A DNA stretch of 64,000 nucleotides, taken from assembly GCA_964017185.1 (NCBI GenBank), contig OZ024869.1, positions 53,656,761 through 53,720,760 on the forward strand, written 5' to 3'. The notes under the pieces are model-generated. The model was not told the origin of the DNA. It ran no database searches and was given only the letters and a program-made list of their open reading frames with translations. Position 1 is the first letter of the stretch. Every line of letters starts with the position of its first letter. This document shows positions 22,701-34,900 of the stretch, in pieces. The stretch is from Rugalucina vietnamica. Lineage: Eukaryota; Mollusca; Bivalvia; Lucinida; Lucinidae. Position numbers and translations under genes: made by a program.

Positions 22701-23600
22701 TCTAGGTCCCAAAACTTCTCCCTAACTTTCTTGGAGGGAGAAGTGATTTCTCCCTATTTTTCAAGGCCAGCAGGACCCCTGGCTAGTATAATCACCTTTA
22801 AAAAAGTTCCTCTTTTCAAATGGCGAATTCATATTATGAGTGAAACAGGTAAAATTAAAAACTAATGCAATATGATCACTACTGCCTAAACCTTGATAGT
22901 CCATTTTATCAACCATATCCTCCTCGTTTGTTAGCACCAGATCCAAAATACTAGGTGTATTATCATGTCTATACCTGGTTGGTTCATGAACATGTTGGAA
23001 GAGGTAACAATCTCTAATATTTTCTAAAAATAGTGTAGCAATATGATCTTCACTAACTGATGTGTCACCCTGTTCCCAGTTTATTTCTTTCATATTAAAA
23101 TCTCCCATTATTAACAAGTGGGACGGTTTAGTGTTTGTAACTTCTTTAATCAGGTCTGTCATAATTGTAAACTCTTGCCTGCTACAGTTTGGACTTCTGT
23201 ATATGCATCCTATTACCAGCATATTATTGTTCAATAGTTAACTTGACACCAAATTTGGTCTTTATAAGTTGTGTCAAAATTCAAGATGGTTGCGTTTAGA
23301 CATGTTTTGGTGTAAATTCCAACACCTCTTCCTGAGCTAGAATCCGACATGTATAGATCATAACCATCTATGTTGTAATGAACCGAATCTGGACTAAATA
23401 TATAATTTTTCGGATAAAGTTCTGTTATGGCTATTATATCCGGGTTACACTGATCTACAAACACTTTTAATTCCATCAATTTACTTTGTGTTAGGCAATC
23501 ACAATTTGTATAATAGATTTTTAGGTGTTCACTTCTGGCATTGATATCTGCATTATTTACATTTTTAAAAGGGCTGTCTCTATTTGCAGCCACAAGAAAA
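19745..23600 (-). pseudogene. CR1-like LINE (endonuclease plus RT), inactivated
   Basis: Minus-strand order: endonuclease (IYYTNCDCLTQSKL, DIIAITE, GRGVGIY, IGCIYRSPN, LIMGDFNMKEINWE, SILDLVLTN, GSSDHIALVF; 23593-22790), then DNA transposon 21954-22781, then SINQALHDTEW and the linker, then RT (SPGPDMFHPNLIRQTE, NYRPISLTSVPGKIMERI, YLDFCKAFDKVPHKRLL, TSGIPQGSVLGPILFLIYIN, FADDAKLYQ) and the tail VVDNWNHLPASVV. Damage: an in-frame TAG near 21733, a one-base frameshift near 20985 where EFMEDVT meets ALDQGCEVD, and the transposon insertion. The 5' limit near 23600 is uncertain. Confidence 0.85.
21954..22781. mobile_element. Non-autonomous DNA transposon, 5-bp TSD
   Basis: An 828-bp insertion with short inverted ends CAGGGGTCC and GGACCCCTG and a 5-bp duplication GCTAG (21949-21953, 22782-22786). 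Removing it and one duplication joins KGDYTS to INQALHDTEW in the host LINE. The left arm has local palindromes (AGGGCGAAAAACTTCGCCCT), the right arm CTCCCT/AGGGAG pairs. Superfamily not assigned. Confidence 0.75.
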
Positions 23601-25500
23601 CAATTTGGACGGGTTTTTCTTCGTCAGTCAATGGGCGACCAAACGGGCACAGTGCCAAGTGACAGCCTCGTTTTGGATTTCCCTAGCAGACGATGGAAAC
23701 CGCCCAAAATCAAAGCAAAATGCATCTACTCTGATTGTCTGAAAAAAATTTCTTTGCTCAAAAACATTTCTGAATTCCATTTTATTTTCTATCTCATGCC
23801 AGAAGCTATCTTCTATGTATTCAAATCAATTTTGGACGAATGAAACACACCTAGCGTCTTCTAGCTTTACAAATGTTTGTTTACACCCCTGTGAAAATAC
23901 AGTGTCCGTGAAAATCGCATGAGCAACAAGAACGTTTTTCTTTTGTTACTGGTACTACCTCCCATTCCTAGTGGCTCGCCCTAGTGTGATCACTTGTTTA
24001 ATCCCAAAAAATCAAATAGAAATTGGCTAAGTCTGCTCAGTTTTGGTGCTGGCAAAAATACAAGGAAACAAAGTGTAGTAAGAGACCAGTGTTTAGGTTC
24101 CTCAAGGAGACGGGCACAGGATCCTTTCGGAGCTGAGGCTATAGATCCTTCAGGAGGAAATGTGCTTACAGGCATTACCTTCACATTATAATTTATACTA
24201 CCACTTCCGAGTTATTCTTTCAATCATCGAAAATGATGACGGATAACAAAATGTTTGGTAATACACGTACTGTATGCACTGTAAATAACTTAGACATGTA
24301 TGTAAAATTAAGAATGTTTCTGCTAGTTTGTCAAAAATAAGGTCGGAAAAGAGAACACATTCTGATATATTCATTACTCCAAATTCTTTTTAATACTGCA
24401 CGTAGACATTCCGCATTGTGACAAACAAGTTTTTATTTATAAACTTTAAAGACAGGAAGTAAGTAAAGAAGGTCCAGGATTTGCAGATGTCTATAAATAG
24501 ATCAGGGGAAACAATAATAGAATTAGCGACTCAAAGCCGAAAATCGTTTGATTTTACTAGTTTTGTAGGCTATTTTATGTTTTACTGGTCGTTTTTGTTT
24601 TTTTGCGGCAGATAAAATAGAAAAAAAATAATGCAGAGCTCCACAGTACAGGTGAATTACAAAATCCACAATCAGTTCGACATTTGTTTAAATGCAACTA
24701 ATGGAGTAATGCTGTCACGGAAATGGAGCGAGGTCACGAAGTGCAGGTTTGCTAAACAGTGCAAATAGAAAATATGGCAATAAGACTTTAAAACACACAG
24801 CCCCTTAAATGTTTATTTTTCGGTGCACAAGGAAGTAATTCTACCATTTCATGTTTTTAATCAAGCCTTTCGTGTTCAGAGCATGTCTTAGGGAACCAGT
24901 ACAGTATTGCTGGATTGTAGGTGTCTACAGACAAATTATATGTTTTCTCCTTGATTGGCGCATTTAGGACTTTGTGGCGACTTGAATGGAATGACAGTAT
25001 CAGTGGCTATAAAAGATCTTACAGAAAAGAAGAGCTAGTGAATATGCCATTAAGATATGCTTTAGTGGTTAAATTTCTCCTAAAGGAACCGGTGCCAGAT
25101 ACTCTGATCACAGCCGGTGCCCAAAAATCACAACTTCATGTGTGCTCCGAAAGGATCCGTTTCTACATGACTTTCTAGTGATGGTTAATATTTTACTTTT
25201 TGTAAGCGAATTAGTGTATTTTGATTGAGTTTTACTCTGTGCTAGTATTATAAGAAATATACGGTATTTTATATTGTATTTCGAAGACATTTCGTTGCAA
25301 ATATCTTCATTTGCGATTAAACAAGCGGCTTTGAGTGCAGCCTGTACTGTCGCATTCTTAAAGAATGGTACTTATTTCATTTAAAACGGCGATAACAAAG
25401 AAGCACATTGCGAATTTTTGCTTCAGCTAGCAAATTCAATCTGTTGTGCATTACGTGGACTATTTATACATGTATGAGGATATCACCCAACGATTGTTTA
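23601..25500. other. No recognisable gene
   Basis: I see no supported gene. A short + strand open frame at 23994-24191 (reading RDQCLGSSRRRAQDPFGAEA) follows an acceptor-like TCTGCTCAG and could be a terminal exon, but it matches nothing I know. A box resembling CTCCGAAAGGATCC recurs here (about 24120, 25145) and again at 25535-25600. Confidence 0.4.
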
Positions 25501-25504
25501 TGTT

Positions 25505-25800
25505 TCTAGTGTCTAAAAGTCTTCATCTACCAATTTCCTCTGAAAGGAACCGTCCCTTCCTCCGAAAGGAATGGGAAACGCATATTTCCTCTGAAAGGAT
25601 CCTTTTTGGTTACCTACCGTGTGGCTGCTGTCTTCTGCACTTTCTCCACCTTTTTTTGTCTCAGTTTCATTATGGGGATGCCAAATAGGAGCTGCATACT
25701 CAAGCTGAGGACGAACCAATGTTTTGTATGCAACCTCCTTTGTGTGCCGAGGTGCAAGAGCCAAATTGCGCCGAAGAAAACCCAATGTTTTCACCCAATC
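25505..25800 (-). pseudogene. LINE reverse transcriptase fragment
   Basis: The minus strand reads KTLGFLRRNLALAPRHTKEV, then VRPQLEYAAPIWHPH, the post-RT thumb region of Jockey/CR1-type LINEs, followed by a run of GSFQRK-like repeats. It is a few hundred bases of dead element with no ends seen. Confidence 0.65.
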
Positions 25801-25879
25801 ACTACCATACAGTGTTTCATGTTTCCAAGATCTATGGAATACCGATGTGGTAGACCTGTCAAATTTTCCAGACTATAAA

Positions 25880-27950
25880 AAGTTAACCTCATAAAGTAGG
25901 CATCACTATGTTACAAGCACGCATTAGCACTATAAGGATATGGCGAGTGTAAGAACAACGACAAGGAACGTAGGCGTTAAGACAGCTCTATGTTTTGGTC
26001 TAAAGCACGCATGTTCTTACATAAAAAAGTGCATCCAAATCATGACATTATGTGACATTATGACCATGTTAACAATTCTAGTTATAACATCTGTAAATCA
26101 TTACATGAAAGGATGAGGTTATTTTGAAGACATAGACAAGAGATTTATGCATCAGAAAAACTTAACTACATTCAATTCTGTACAGTATTTTCTGAGAAAT
26201 GACCAAAAATGTACGAAAAAGGGGGATTTTTTTTCTGTCCCAAGTGTAACGCCCAAAAATTGGGGTTTAATTGCCCAGAAATTGTACATGCTAAGTGGTA
26301 ATTCAAAAAGAGTTACTCTTTTAGATGACCATCTATAGTAGGTATTCAAAAAAGTAAGGCATACTGTCCTAAAGAATGCAGTTATTCTTTTATAAAATGA
26401 TTAAGTATTGTTACACTTGGGACAGCGTTTTGCAGCCCCAACATTACTTTGAGTATCACAAATTCCAATAGGCAACAAATTATACAGCTAAAATCATTAT
26501 ATTTTTATTGTTCAGTGGTATATATCTTGTGTAAAAAAAAACTTATAACAAACTTTTAAAATAAGAAATTAAAAGACATGCAACTTTGAAAAACAAACTT
26601 GCAAAAAATGTCACTTTTTACGTTACACTTGGGACACTTTTTGACACTAAAAATGCTATAAAATGAAAACGAAGGCAGATATTGGCCTCAAATCTTGCAA
26701 ACATCTTAACATTAACAAAACACACATTCTGGCATTAAACAATCATTTGAAAGTCTTTTTACATTTGCTGTAGATCAGTTCTAAAAAAAGGAGGCATTTT
26801 TTTTAATCACCCAGTCTACATAAACCCTAAATTTGGGAATTTTTCAGAATATTTAATTTGGATAATTTTTTCCATTGACATTGTCAGGGTGTTGTAAAAG
26901 GTTGTGAAGCATTACATAGACATTGCTTTGCGATGCCAGTGGAACAAGTTTTTACCTTTTTGAACAAAAGCTAGAATTTCTGTCATTGACATTTACATTT
27001 TTCTCCATTCAAGACTGCTGCAAATTTTCACCAAAATACAGAATATGAAAATTTCTGCCGTAAGAGGTATATATTGTAATTCTTGCCGAATCTTGTGGCA
27101 TTTGCACTTTGTTCGTTACGTTACATCACCAAAAATGCACTACCCTACATAGTATAGCAAAACCTCAAATAGCACAAAAACGAGCTTGGTTGTCCAGGAC
27201 TTGTTTTCAAGCAACCTGTTCCAAAATGCTTCATGCAGATAATACAGTTTTTTTTGTTTGTTTGTTTTTTTAACAATCTATCAAGGAAAACGGGAGAAAG
27301 ATATTATAATATGCGAAATCCGACAACTATTTCCCCTTTTCCCCATTGAGTTTAATGGCATTTGATTGCCTGTAGCTCAAAAACTAATACAGTAGTGTAG
27401 GAATATTTTTGCATATTCTGATGGGGGAGCATTTAATACATGGATATGCAAAAAATAAAAAAAAAATCTATCATGGCATTATTACAACACCCTGACCTTA
27501 AGTTATATAAAGTATATTCATTTAGAACCGTTAAATAATACCTTATAATCAAATGTAAACATCATTTCAAACAACAGAATTTAAATTTAATGTTCAGTGT
27601 ATGGAACTTATAAAAAAAAATCATCAGTGATTGTGAATTTTTCTCTTGGGGGAATAAAGTCACCTAAATTGCGATGGGAATGGGCCGTTTTTTTTGTTTT
27701 TTTTTTTGCCCTTGAAAAAACGGCCCCCAAAAATAAACCTGGTCATTGGTAATGAAGTAGACACGGACTGGTATCTGGAAAAAACAAACACCTTTTTCTT
27801 AGGCCTAAATTGGACTTTATGTGCAAATACATATTTATCACTTTCTTGTACATAATTATTAACCAGGTATATAAATATCTTCTATGATTTTTATCGCATC
27901 TGCTTATAGCAGGGTTCGATATAGATAGGAGTCCAAATTTCTGTCCGTTC
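25880..27950. other. AT-rich non-coding DNA with short inverted repeats
   Basis: No gene seen. GTTACACTTGGGACA occurs three times (26236-26250 inverted, 26410-26424, 26621-26635). A perfect 15-bp inverted pair GTCAGGGTGTTGTAA (26883-26897 and 27482-27496) may mark the ends of a 614-bp MITE, but no target duplication is visible. Confidence 0.4.
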
Positions 27951-28690
27951 GTTCGTCAAGTATGTCAACATTTACGTCAAAGTTTTGTTTTCTCTACATC
28001 AGTGATAGCTGTGAGTCTGAAACCTTGCATAGTAATTTTCCTTGACACACCCTTCAAGCACGCACCTCCACCCAGTGCTCATGACCTATATTTCACGGTC
28101 TATCGACTTTGTTAATTTTTACATCAAAGTTTGCTTTTTTCTGCATCAATGATAGCCGTGAGTGTGAAACCTTGCATAGTTATTGTCCTTGACTCACTCT
28201 TCAAGCATGCATCTTGACCTAGTGCCCCTGACCTATATTTCACAGTCCATCGACTTTGTTGATTTTTATGTCAAAGTTTGGTTTTCTCTGCATCAGTGAT
28301 ACCTACGAGTGTGAAACCTTGCATAGTAATTGTCCTTGACATGCCCTTGAAGCATGCTTCTTGACCTGGTGCCCTTGACCTATATTTCACGATCCATTGA
28401 CTTCGTTAATTTTTATGTCGATGTTTGGTTTTCTCTGCACCTGTGATAGTTGTGAGTGTGAAACCTTGCATACTAATTGTCTTTGATGTACTACATTTCA
28501 AGCACACACCTTGACCTGTTGCCCTTGACCTATATTTCACGGTCCATTGACTTTATTAATACATGTATTTATGTCAGTTTGATTTTTTTTTCCCCCTTAG
28601 GTAGCTGCGAATGTTAAACCTTGCATAGTAATTGTCCTTGACATGCCGTATAAGCACACACATTGACCTGGTGCCCTTGACCTATATTTC
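27950..28690 (+). repeat. 147-bp tandem repeat upstream of NuMA
   Basis: Five units, recognisable by GTGAAACCTTGCATAGTAAT and TGACCTATATTTCACGGTCC. The first four steps between ACCTTGCATA positions are 147, 147, 147 and about 155 bp. The array stops about 160 bp before the acceptor of the first coding NuMA exon, so it lies in the intron or 5' region next to it. Confidence 0.85.
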
Positions 28691-28850
28691 ATGTTTTTAA
28701 TTATTTTGCCTGATGCAGGTGCGATATCGACATTCGCGGTGTTCTTGTTTTCTCAAGGACACCGACAAGTACCATGTACATTCAGATGTCTCACAGTACC
28801 TGCCCTGTTAAACCTGACTTTTCTGTCTAAAACACTCTTGTATTTTCCAG

Positions 28851-28902
28851 ATTTTAAACTGAGGTCATGGATCCATACAAGAAAACAGCTTTGATCAAAT
28901 GG
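28851..28902 (+). CDS. NUMA1: NuMA first coding exon
   Basis: The acceptor TATTTTCCAG ends at 28850. The exon carries 16 bases of 5' UTR, then ATG at 28867 (MDPYKKTALIKW), and ends at the donor TGG|GTAAGT. The acceptor before the ATG implies at least one upstream non-coding exon, which I could not place. The ATG is the only one fitting the phase-0 junction to the next exon. Confidence 0.8.
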
Positions 28903-31900
28903 GTAAGTGAAAACGCTTTAATAGGTACTGGTGCTTAATTTACTTTTGATGCCTTGTAAATTGGGGGTCGCACATTTGATCCGGCCAGGGCTTCTATATA
29001 TATAATATAGTGTTTTCGGTGTTTGTTCCATCAAGGACTGGGCAGGATCTTGGCTAACCAAGGACAATTTAATGCTTTGAATGCAAGTTATCTCTTCTAC
29101 ATGTATGTCTGAATAGACTGATTATTTAAGAGGAGCTTATCAATGCATTCCACCGTATTTGAAACCAAGGATACAAAAGCTCTTTTCCTTATAATTGTTC
29201 TCTCGATGATAGCAGCATATTAAGAATGCCTTCAATTTTTGAGATATTTGGGGGTAAAAAGATCTCATTAGAGGGTACATGATGTACATGAAGAGGTCTT
29301 GTAACATGGAAATGCTGCAAATGTTTTTGGTTAAGATCTTTAGCTCTCTGCTGACATTGATGACTTTCAAGTTGCCTTAAATCTTGGACCGCAAGGTCTA
29401 AATTATTTTTGTGATTTTGTCACACAATTTAAATGAACTGCTTGTCTTCAGCTTGATGCCCTGACAGACAAAAAGACTGAAAGTTTCAATGATGTCAGAG
29501 ATGGTGTGCGGCTTATCACTATACTCAAGGCCTTGTAAGTATAGCAAATACGCTTAAACTAAATTGTAGACAATTCTGTAAGCTTTTTATCTCCATCAGT
29601 ATTTTACACTTCTATACCCATAGACATTGAAAATAAATAAAGTTTTATAAAGCTGTATTTCAAAAAAGAAAATTGCTTGAATTTAATTTTGTAGACAGGT
29701 ACTTTTTTCATAAACACGAGATAAACAACAGCTGTGTTGAATAAACCAATTTATGTTACTGTATACAGCAGTAGGATCAATTTGTATTTGAGATTTTTAT
29801 AGATCTTGAAAGTCTTACTAAGTTAGGTACCAATTACTCTCACATTTTCAGTGATGACCATTTTCTGCCATTGGACACCCCAGTTGGGACAGTGGAGGAA
29901 CGATTTGTGGCCATCAGAACATATCTGGAGGGTAAGTTGTTTGAGACTGATGACTCACACTTGTTATCCTGAGACAACCAATGTGACTGGGTACAACAGA
30001 TTCAGATGAAATCAATACAAGACTAGTAAATTGAAGTTCCTGTCTGTGAACAGCTTTCCACGTATCATTCTCATTTAATAGCATCTCATTTAATAGCATC
30101 TCCATATTTAACATGTTGGCATTTTAACATTTATAAGCAGGGTAGTTAATATACTGTAAGTTAAATTTATTGGCATAGACCTTTATAGAGATCTACTACA
30201 TGGAACTGTGTTAATTTCAGGTTTTTACCACCAGAACTTGTCTGACAACTCACTTGTCAACTTTGACATGTTGATAAGGAACACCGACCATGGTCCTGTC
30301 TATGACTGGGAACTAGGCAAGGTAGGTAACTGTGGTTAAGTTCACTAGTCTGGAGCCAAGAGTTCACTACATGTATTTGCAATTTGTCTGAATCTATCAC
30401 TTCTTAAATCACATAGTATTTCTCTTTGATACAAACTTTTTCACAGCTCAGCTGAGTTATAACAGTTAACAGCAGTAGTAGTTGTTACCCAGGAAAGGGT
30501 ATCTTTACACTGACATGACTGAAAAATTGTTGACTGACACATTAAACTGTAAGTGTAATTAATATGAACAATCTAAATGTCTGGAAGAAGAATATGAGCC
30601 GCCTCGTGGGAAAACCGACGACGTGGTTTCCGAACAGGTCCGACACAAACCGACCTGTACAAGCACAGAAAAGAGCTAGAAGCTTGAAATTTCGGATTTA
30701 AGTAGAAGAGGAATTGTACTATCCGAGTAGCGAAAACAAAGGCGCTGATCAGCTTCGCGGATACCGCGAAGCTGATCTTATCCGCGAAGCTGATCTGCGT
30801 CTTTGTTTTCGCCTATGCAGATTGTTGGTTTTCCCATGAGGTGGCTCAAATGATAACACTTGGCAGATTTCTGGAAGAAGAATATGTTTCTTTGCAGCTC
30901 CTGTTGGCCCTACTGGGCGCACTAGTCCAAGACAAGTACCGGGAACAGTTTGTTAACCCGGCTTTCCAGATGGACAAGCGGAGTCAGATGGAACTGAAGA
31001 CTATGATAGAGGCCGTGCTCTTCATGAATGAGCTTGACACCAACCTGCCCAAGGAATTTGACGAAGTTCTCAAGAGAAGGACAGGTAGAAATGGTTAATC
31101 TCCATGGTTAATCTCGAACAATGAGAATATTTGTTCCTTGACCCTTTTATATGTTGTTTTGTTTAGCTGTTGTTAAGTATTTATGATACTTACATTTGTG
31201 CATTTTGATTTTAGTGTGTACTAATTAGAACAAAATTTTATTAAACATTTTTGAGGCAGCTTTGACTGTGCGCTAAATACATGCAGAACCATTCCAGTGC
31301 AGTATCAGAGCAACAGATGATTTTTCAAGCAATTGGGTATTTTACTCCACAAAATCATGATTAATTGGGTGAAATCAGAATTCTTCTTCAGAAATTGGGT
31401 AACGTTACCCCAAGAAAAAAGATGCAATTGAGTAAAATTGTCAAGTCAATGCAAAAGCCTTCTAAGAATAGAAGGCTTTTGTCAATGACTTGAAAATTTT
31501 ACTCAGTTGCAAAATTGGTATGAGATTACTTGGGTACGAGTTGACTCGGGTACGAGTTGACCATGTTCCAGCACAAGACACGCGTGTCTTGCGCGAGACT
31601 AGAAAAACATATGTAGTAAGATCATTGAATTTTCACCGAGGATATACATGAATTTCAACCGTAAGGGTGCCTGTGACACATTAAAATGGGGGCGAATTTT
31701 CTACTTTCGTTTTAATTATTTTTGCACACGGCTTTGTACACCACCGGTGTTCTGGTTAAAAAGCCGATAAAACCCAGTACCATCAAACCGTAAAGGTAAT
31801 ACGGGATACACATTCTAATAGCCGATAACGGGGTGATCCAGTATAGGAAGGCATAATTTAACGATCGTGGGATTGGGTTTTACCTGCGAGAACATTTTTA

Positions 31901-34900
31901 TAAATGCACCGTTTCGATTGTAAACAGCTGATGGATACGCTTGGCAGATACTCACAATTGCGTATCAAGAAAATGCCAAGCGTACGTGATACGCAGAGTT
32001 TTGAAAATAATTGGGTTTTTGCTTTTGCAGTATGAGTAAAATATGCAGATACGCAGCTTATCTGTTGCTCTGAGTATGTATAATACAATCACTCTATTTC
32101 CTGAATCCTAAGTTTTTGACCTTATGTATAAAGTGCTTGAAAACCCAAAATTAAAGTTTTCTAAAGATACATCTCATTGAGAAGCCTCTGTAGCGTAGTG
32201 CCTTAAGCCAATTACCTTGTAAAACACGGCTTTTCCAGTCTTTCGGATGAGACTTGAAACTCAGTTTCCCCTCTATAAGACCCTTGTTGTTTTGACTGAT
32301 GTTAACACGAAATCTACCTACCAACATCTATCATTGAAACTATTCAATATGGCTAAATACCCAGGTACGGACTTTGATATGATGATTATCATGCATATGA
32401 TCATTGTGCAAAATATTGTACTGTTTATTTTGTTGTTTTTCAAAATATACTGAAACAGGTCTAAATAGATATCTATTTGCAAAATGACGGAATAAAAAAA
32501 AAAGATAGTTCTAAATCCTCAAAAGTAGCAAGTTCTTATACAATACTTTTATGTTCCATTATCTAGACATGACTGTTGAAAATGATGCTGCTTCGTTCTT
32601 AAAACAAGTTGCTGATGGCATGTGCTTGTCCCCACCTCAAGTAGACCGTAGAACCATGGCATTGTCCCAGCCTAACGGTAGAGTGATTTTATTCAAATAT
32701 CATCACTAATCATTTACTGGCCACCATCTTCTTCATCATCATCATCATCATACTTAAATCTGTCATAATAGTCTGTTAGTCATCATACTCATCATCATCA
32801 TCATCACCATATTTGAGTGGCGTCATGAGAAAACCGGGTTTCTGCCAAAGTGAAAGCAAAGGCACTTATCATCTGTGCAGTAACTGCACAGCTAATCAGC
32901 ATCTTTGTTTTCGTTACACGGATAGTACATTTCCTCCTCTACTTATATCCAAAATTTCAAGCTTTAAACCTTCTGTGACTGTACAGGCCTGTTTGTGTTG
33001 GGCACGGTCAGAACACCCGAAGACCTGTTTTCTCGCTTGAAGGCTCATTTATTATGCTGCTTATGCATCGGAGGGATTAGGGGTTTCTGTCTGGTGTTGT
33101 ATTGCTGTAAGACTGTAAACATTTAGATACTTATCCTCCTTTGCATGTTATCTTAGAGTAGAACTCTGTGGTGTATATGAACCTTTATACTAATATTACT
33201 TTCCTCTTTGAACAATGAATGGAATCACATTTTGCTCATAGTGCTAAAGGGGGCATAACATTTTTGGGTTATTTTCAATTTATATGATGGAACAGAACAT
33301 TGAATATGTATACATATGAACCGCAACGCGACAAAATGTACCTTCGGACATGCTGATGTTACTGGTAAAAACGGCAAAAAACGGAAAAATCATGCAATAA
33401 GCGTTTTTGAAATAACTTTGTATTTGTAATGTTTGAACACTAAGCTGCTAAATAAAGGAGTTTTAGAACATATGTTTTTCTCAATATTTTGAGTTATCTG
33501 CCCTTGTTTAAACTCATTGTAAGCCTAAATTACCTCCATGTCTTGTAAAACGGTAACCATAGCAACCGAGTAGTCACGAGAATAGACAAAACAATTTAGA
33601 AACATTGCCTGAAAGGATGATATGCGTCTATCTACACTATAATTTTGGCCAATGCGTAAACAATTTTAAGCAAATGCGTCAAGTTTTGTAGGCACTACTA
33701 ACACGCAGAAATGCATTACGCAACGTTAACGTCATTTTTCAGACCAATGACGTCTGTAGGGTCCGTATGGTAAAATTTTTTATATATCATAAAATAACTT
33801 GAATTATCAGGTCAAATAAAGCCTATATGACTCTAGGAACATAACTCTTTCAAAGTAAAATTGTATCTTTAATACTGAAAAAAATGTTCGAAGGTACATT
33901 TTCTCGCGTTGTGGCCCATATATATTTAAAGCAGCCTTTAGAAAATGCCATTTTAATTAATTTACTGTATAGATTATCTCAAAAGCTAATTTTATTTAAG
34001 TGTAGAAAAAATCTAGCCTCAGGGCATTATTTTAAGCCTTCCCATCTGTTTCAGTATATTTTGAAAATAACAATTTTATCATGTTTATGCCTCAAAAATG
34101 ATTTTTTTAGTGATTTACATGTTGCATTGAATATACTGACAGTTTCATTTTGCATTGAATATACTGACAGTTTCAAAATGAATTTAAGTTTGTAATATAT
34201 CTAAAATAGAAAAATAATAAATAATAAGTTAATGTTTTTTTTTTTTTTTATGATAAAATATCATCAGTATCATTTAATACAAAGGAAACTGCTATTTGCA
34301 ATACTTTTATTAAATCTTAAAAAGGTGTAAAGATAATATTTACAATTCTAATTAAACAATCATTACAACATTAATTTCAGTGTCAATTTTGCCAGGGGCT
34401 TAATTGACTTCCCTTTACCTGCACAGTTACCTGTCTGAATCAGCGTTTCCTGTTAAATATCACAGATAGATGTTTACCATTTGCATGTGTATAGATAAAA
34501 TCTTAGTCTCTGGGGTCATTTCATCAAGTTATATAGTTGCATGTTACATGAATTTGATTCATTATTCATATGAATCTTTAGAAAGACAGAGCTCATTTAT
34601 TAAACCTCAGTGTTCATATGTATGTGTTGTTTCTTTGGACTTGTTTAGAATTGAAAATTACAATAGTTTCAAAAATGGCAGTTTCAGGATTGATTCTGTT
34701 CTGGAAGTCCTAGTGGATAAGGCTTGTCATATTGTAGGTTAACATTACTGTTACAATTTTCCTGTGAGCACCAAATCTGTCATTTTAATCAGTTTTGTGA
34801 AGTAATTCAGTTATCTAGACATTGTCATTTTAAAGACAGGACTTAAGAATTTTTCACTTTTTTGAACTTGAAGGATGTGACAGAATATAATTATATTTCA

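Noticed and set aside
23994..24191. Short frame reading RDQCLGSSRRRAQDPFGAEA after an acceptor-like site
   Set aside because: No partner exon or family recognised; kept only as a note.
26883..27496. 614-bp MITE with 15-bp TIR GTCAGGGTGTTGTAA
   Set aside because: The inverted pair is exact but there is no target duplication or second copy, so it is not annotated as an element.
32731..32812. CRISPR-like regular repeats
   Set aside because: A CAT/ATC microsatellite in eukaryotic DNA; no spacers.
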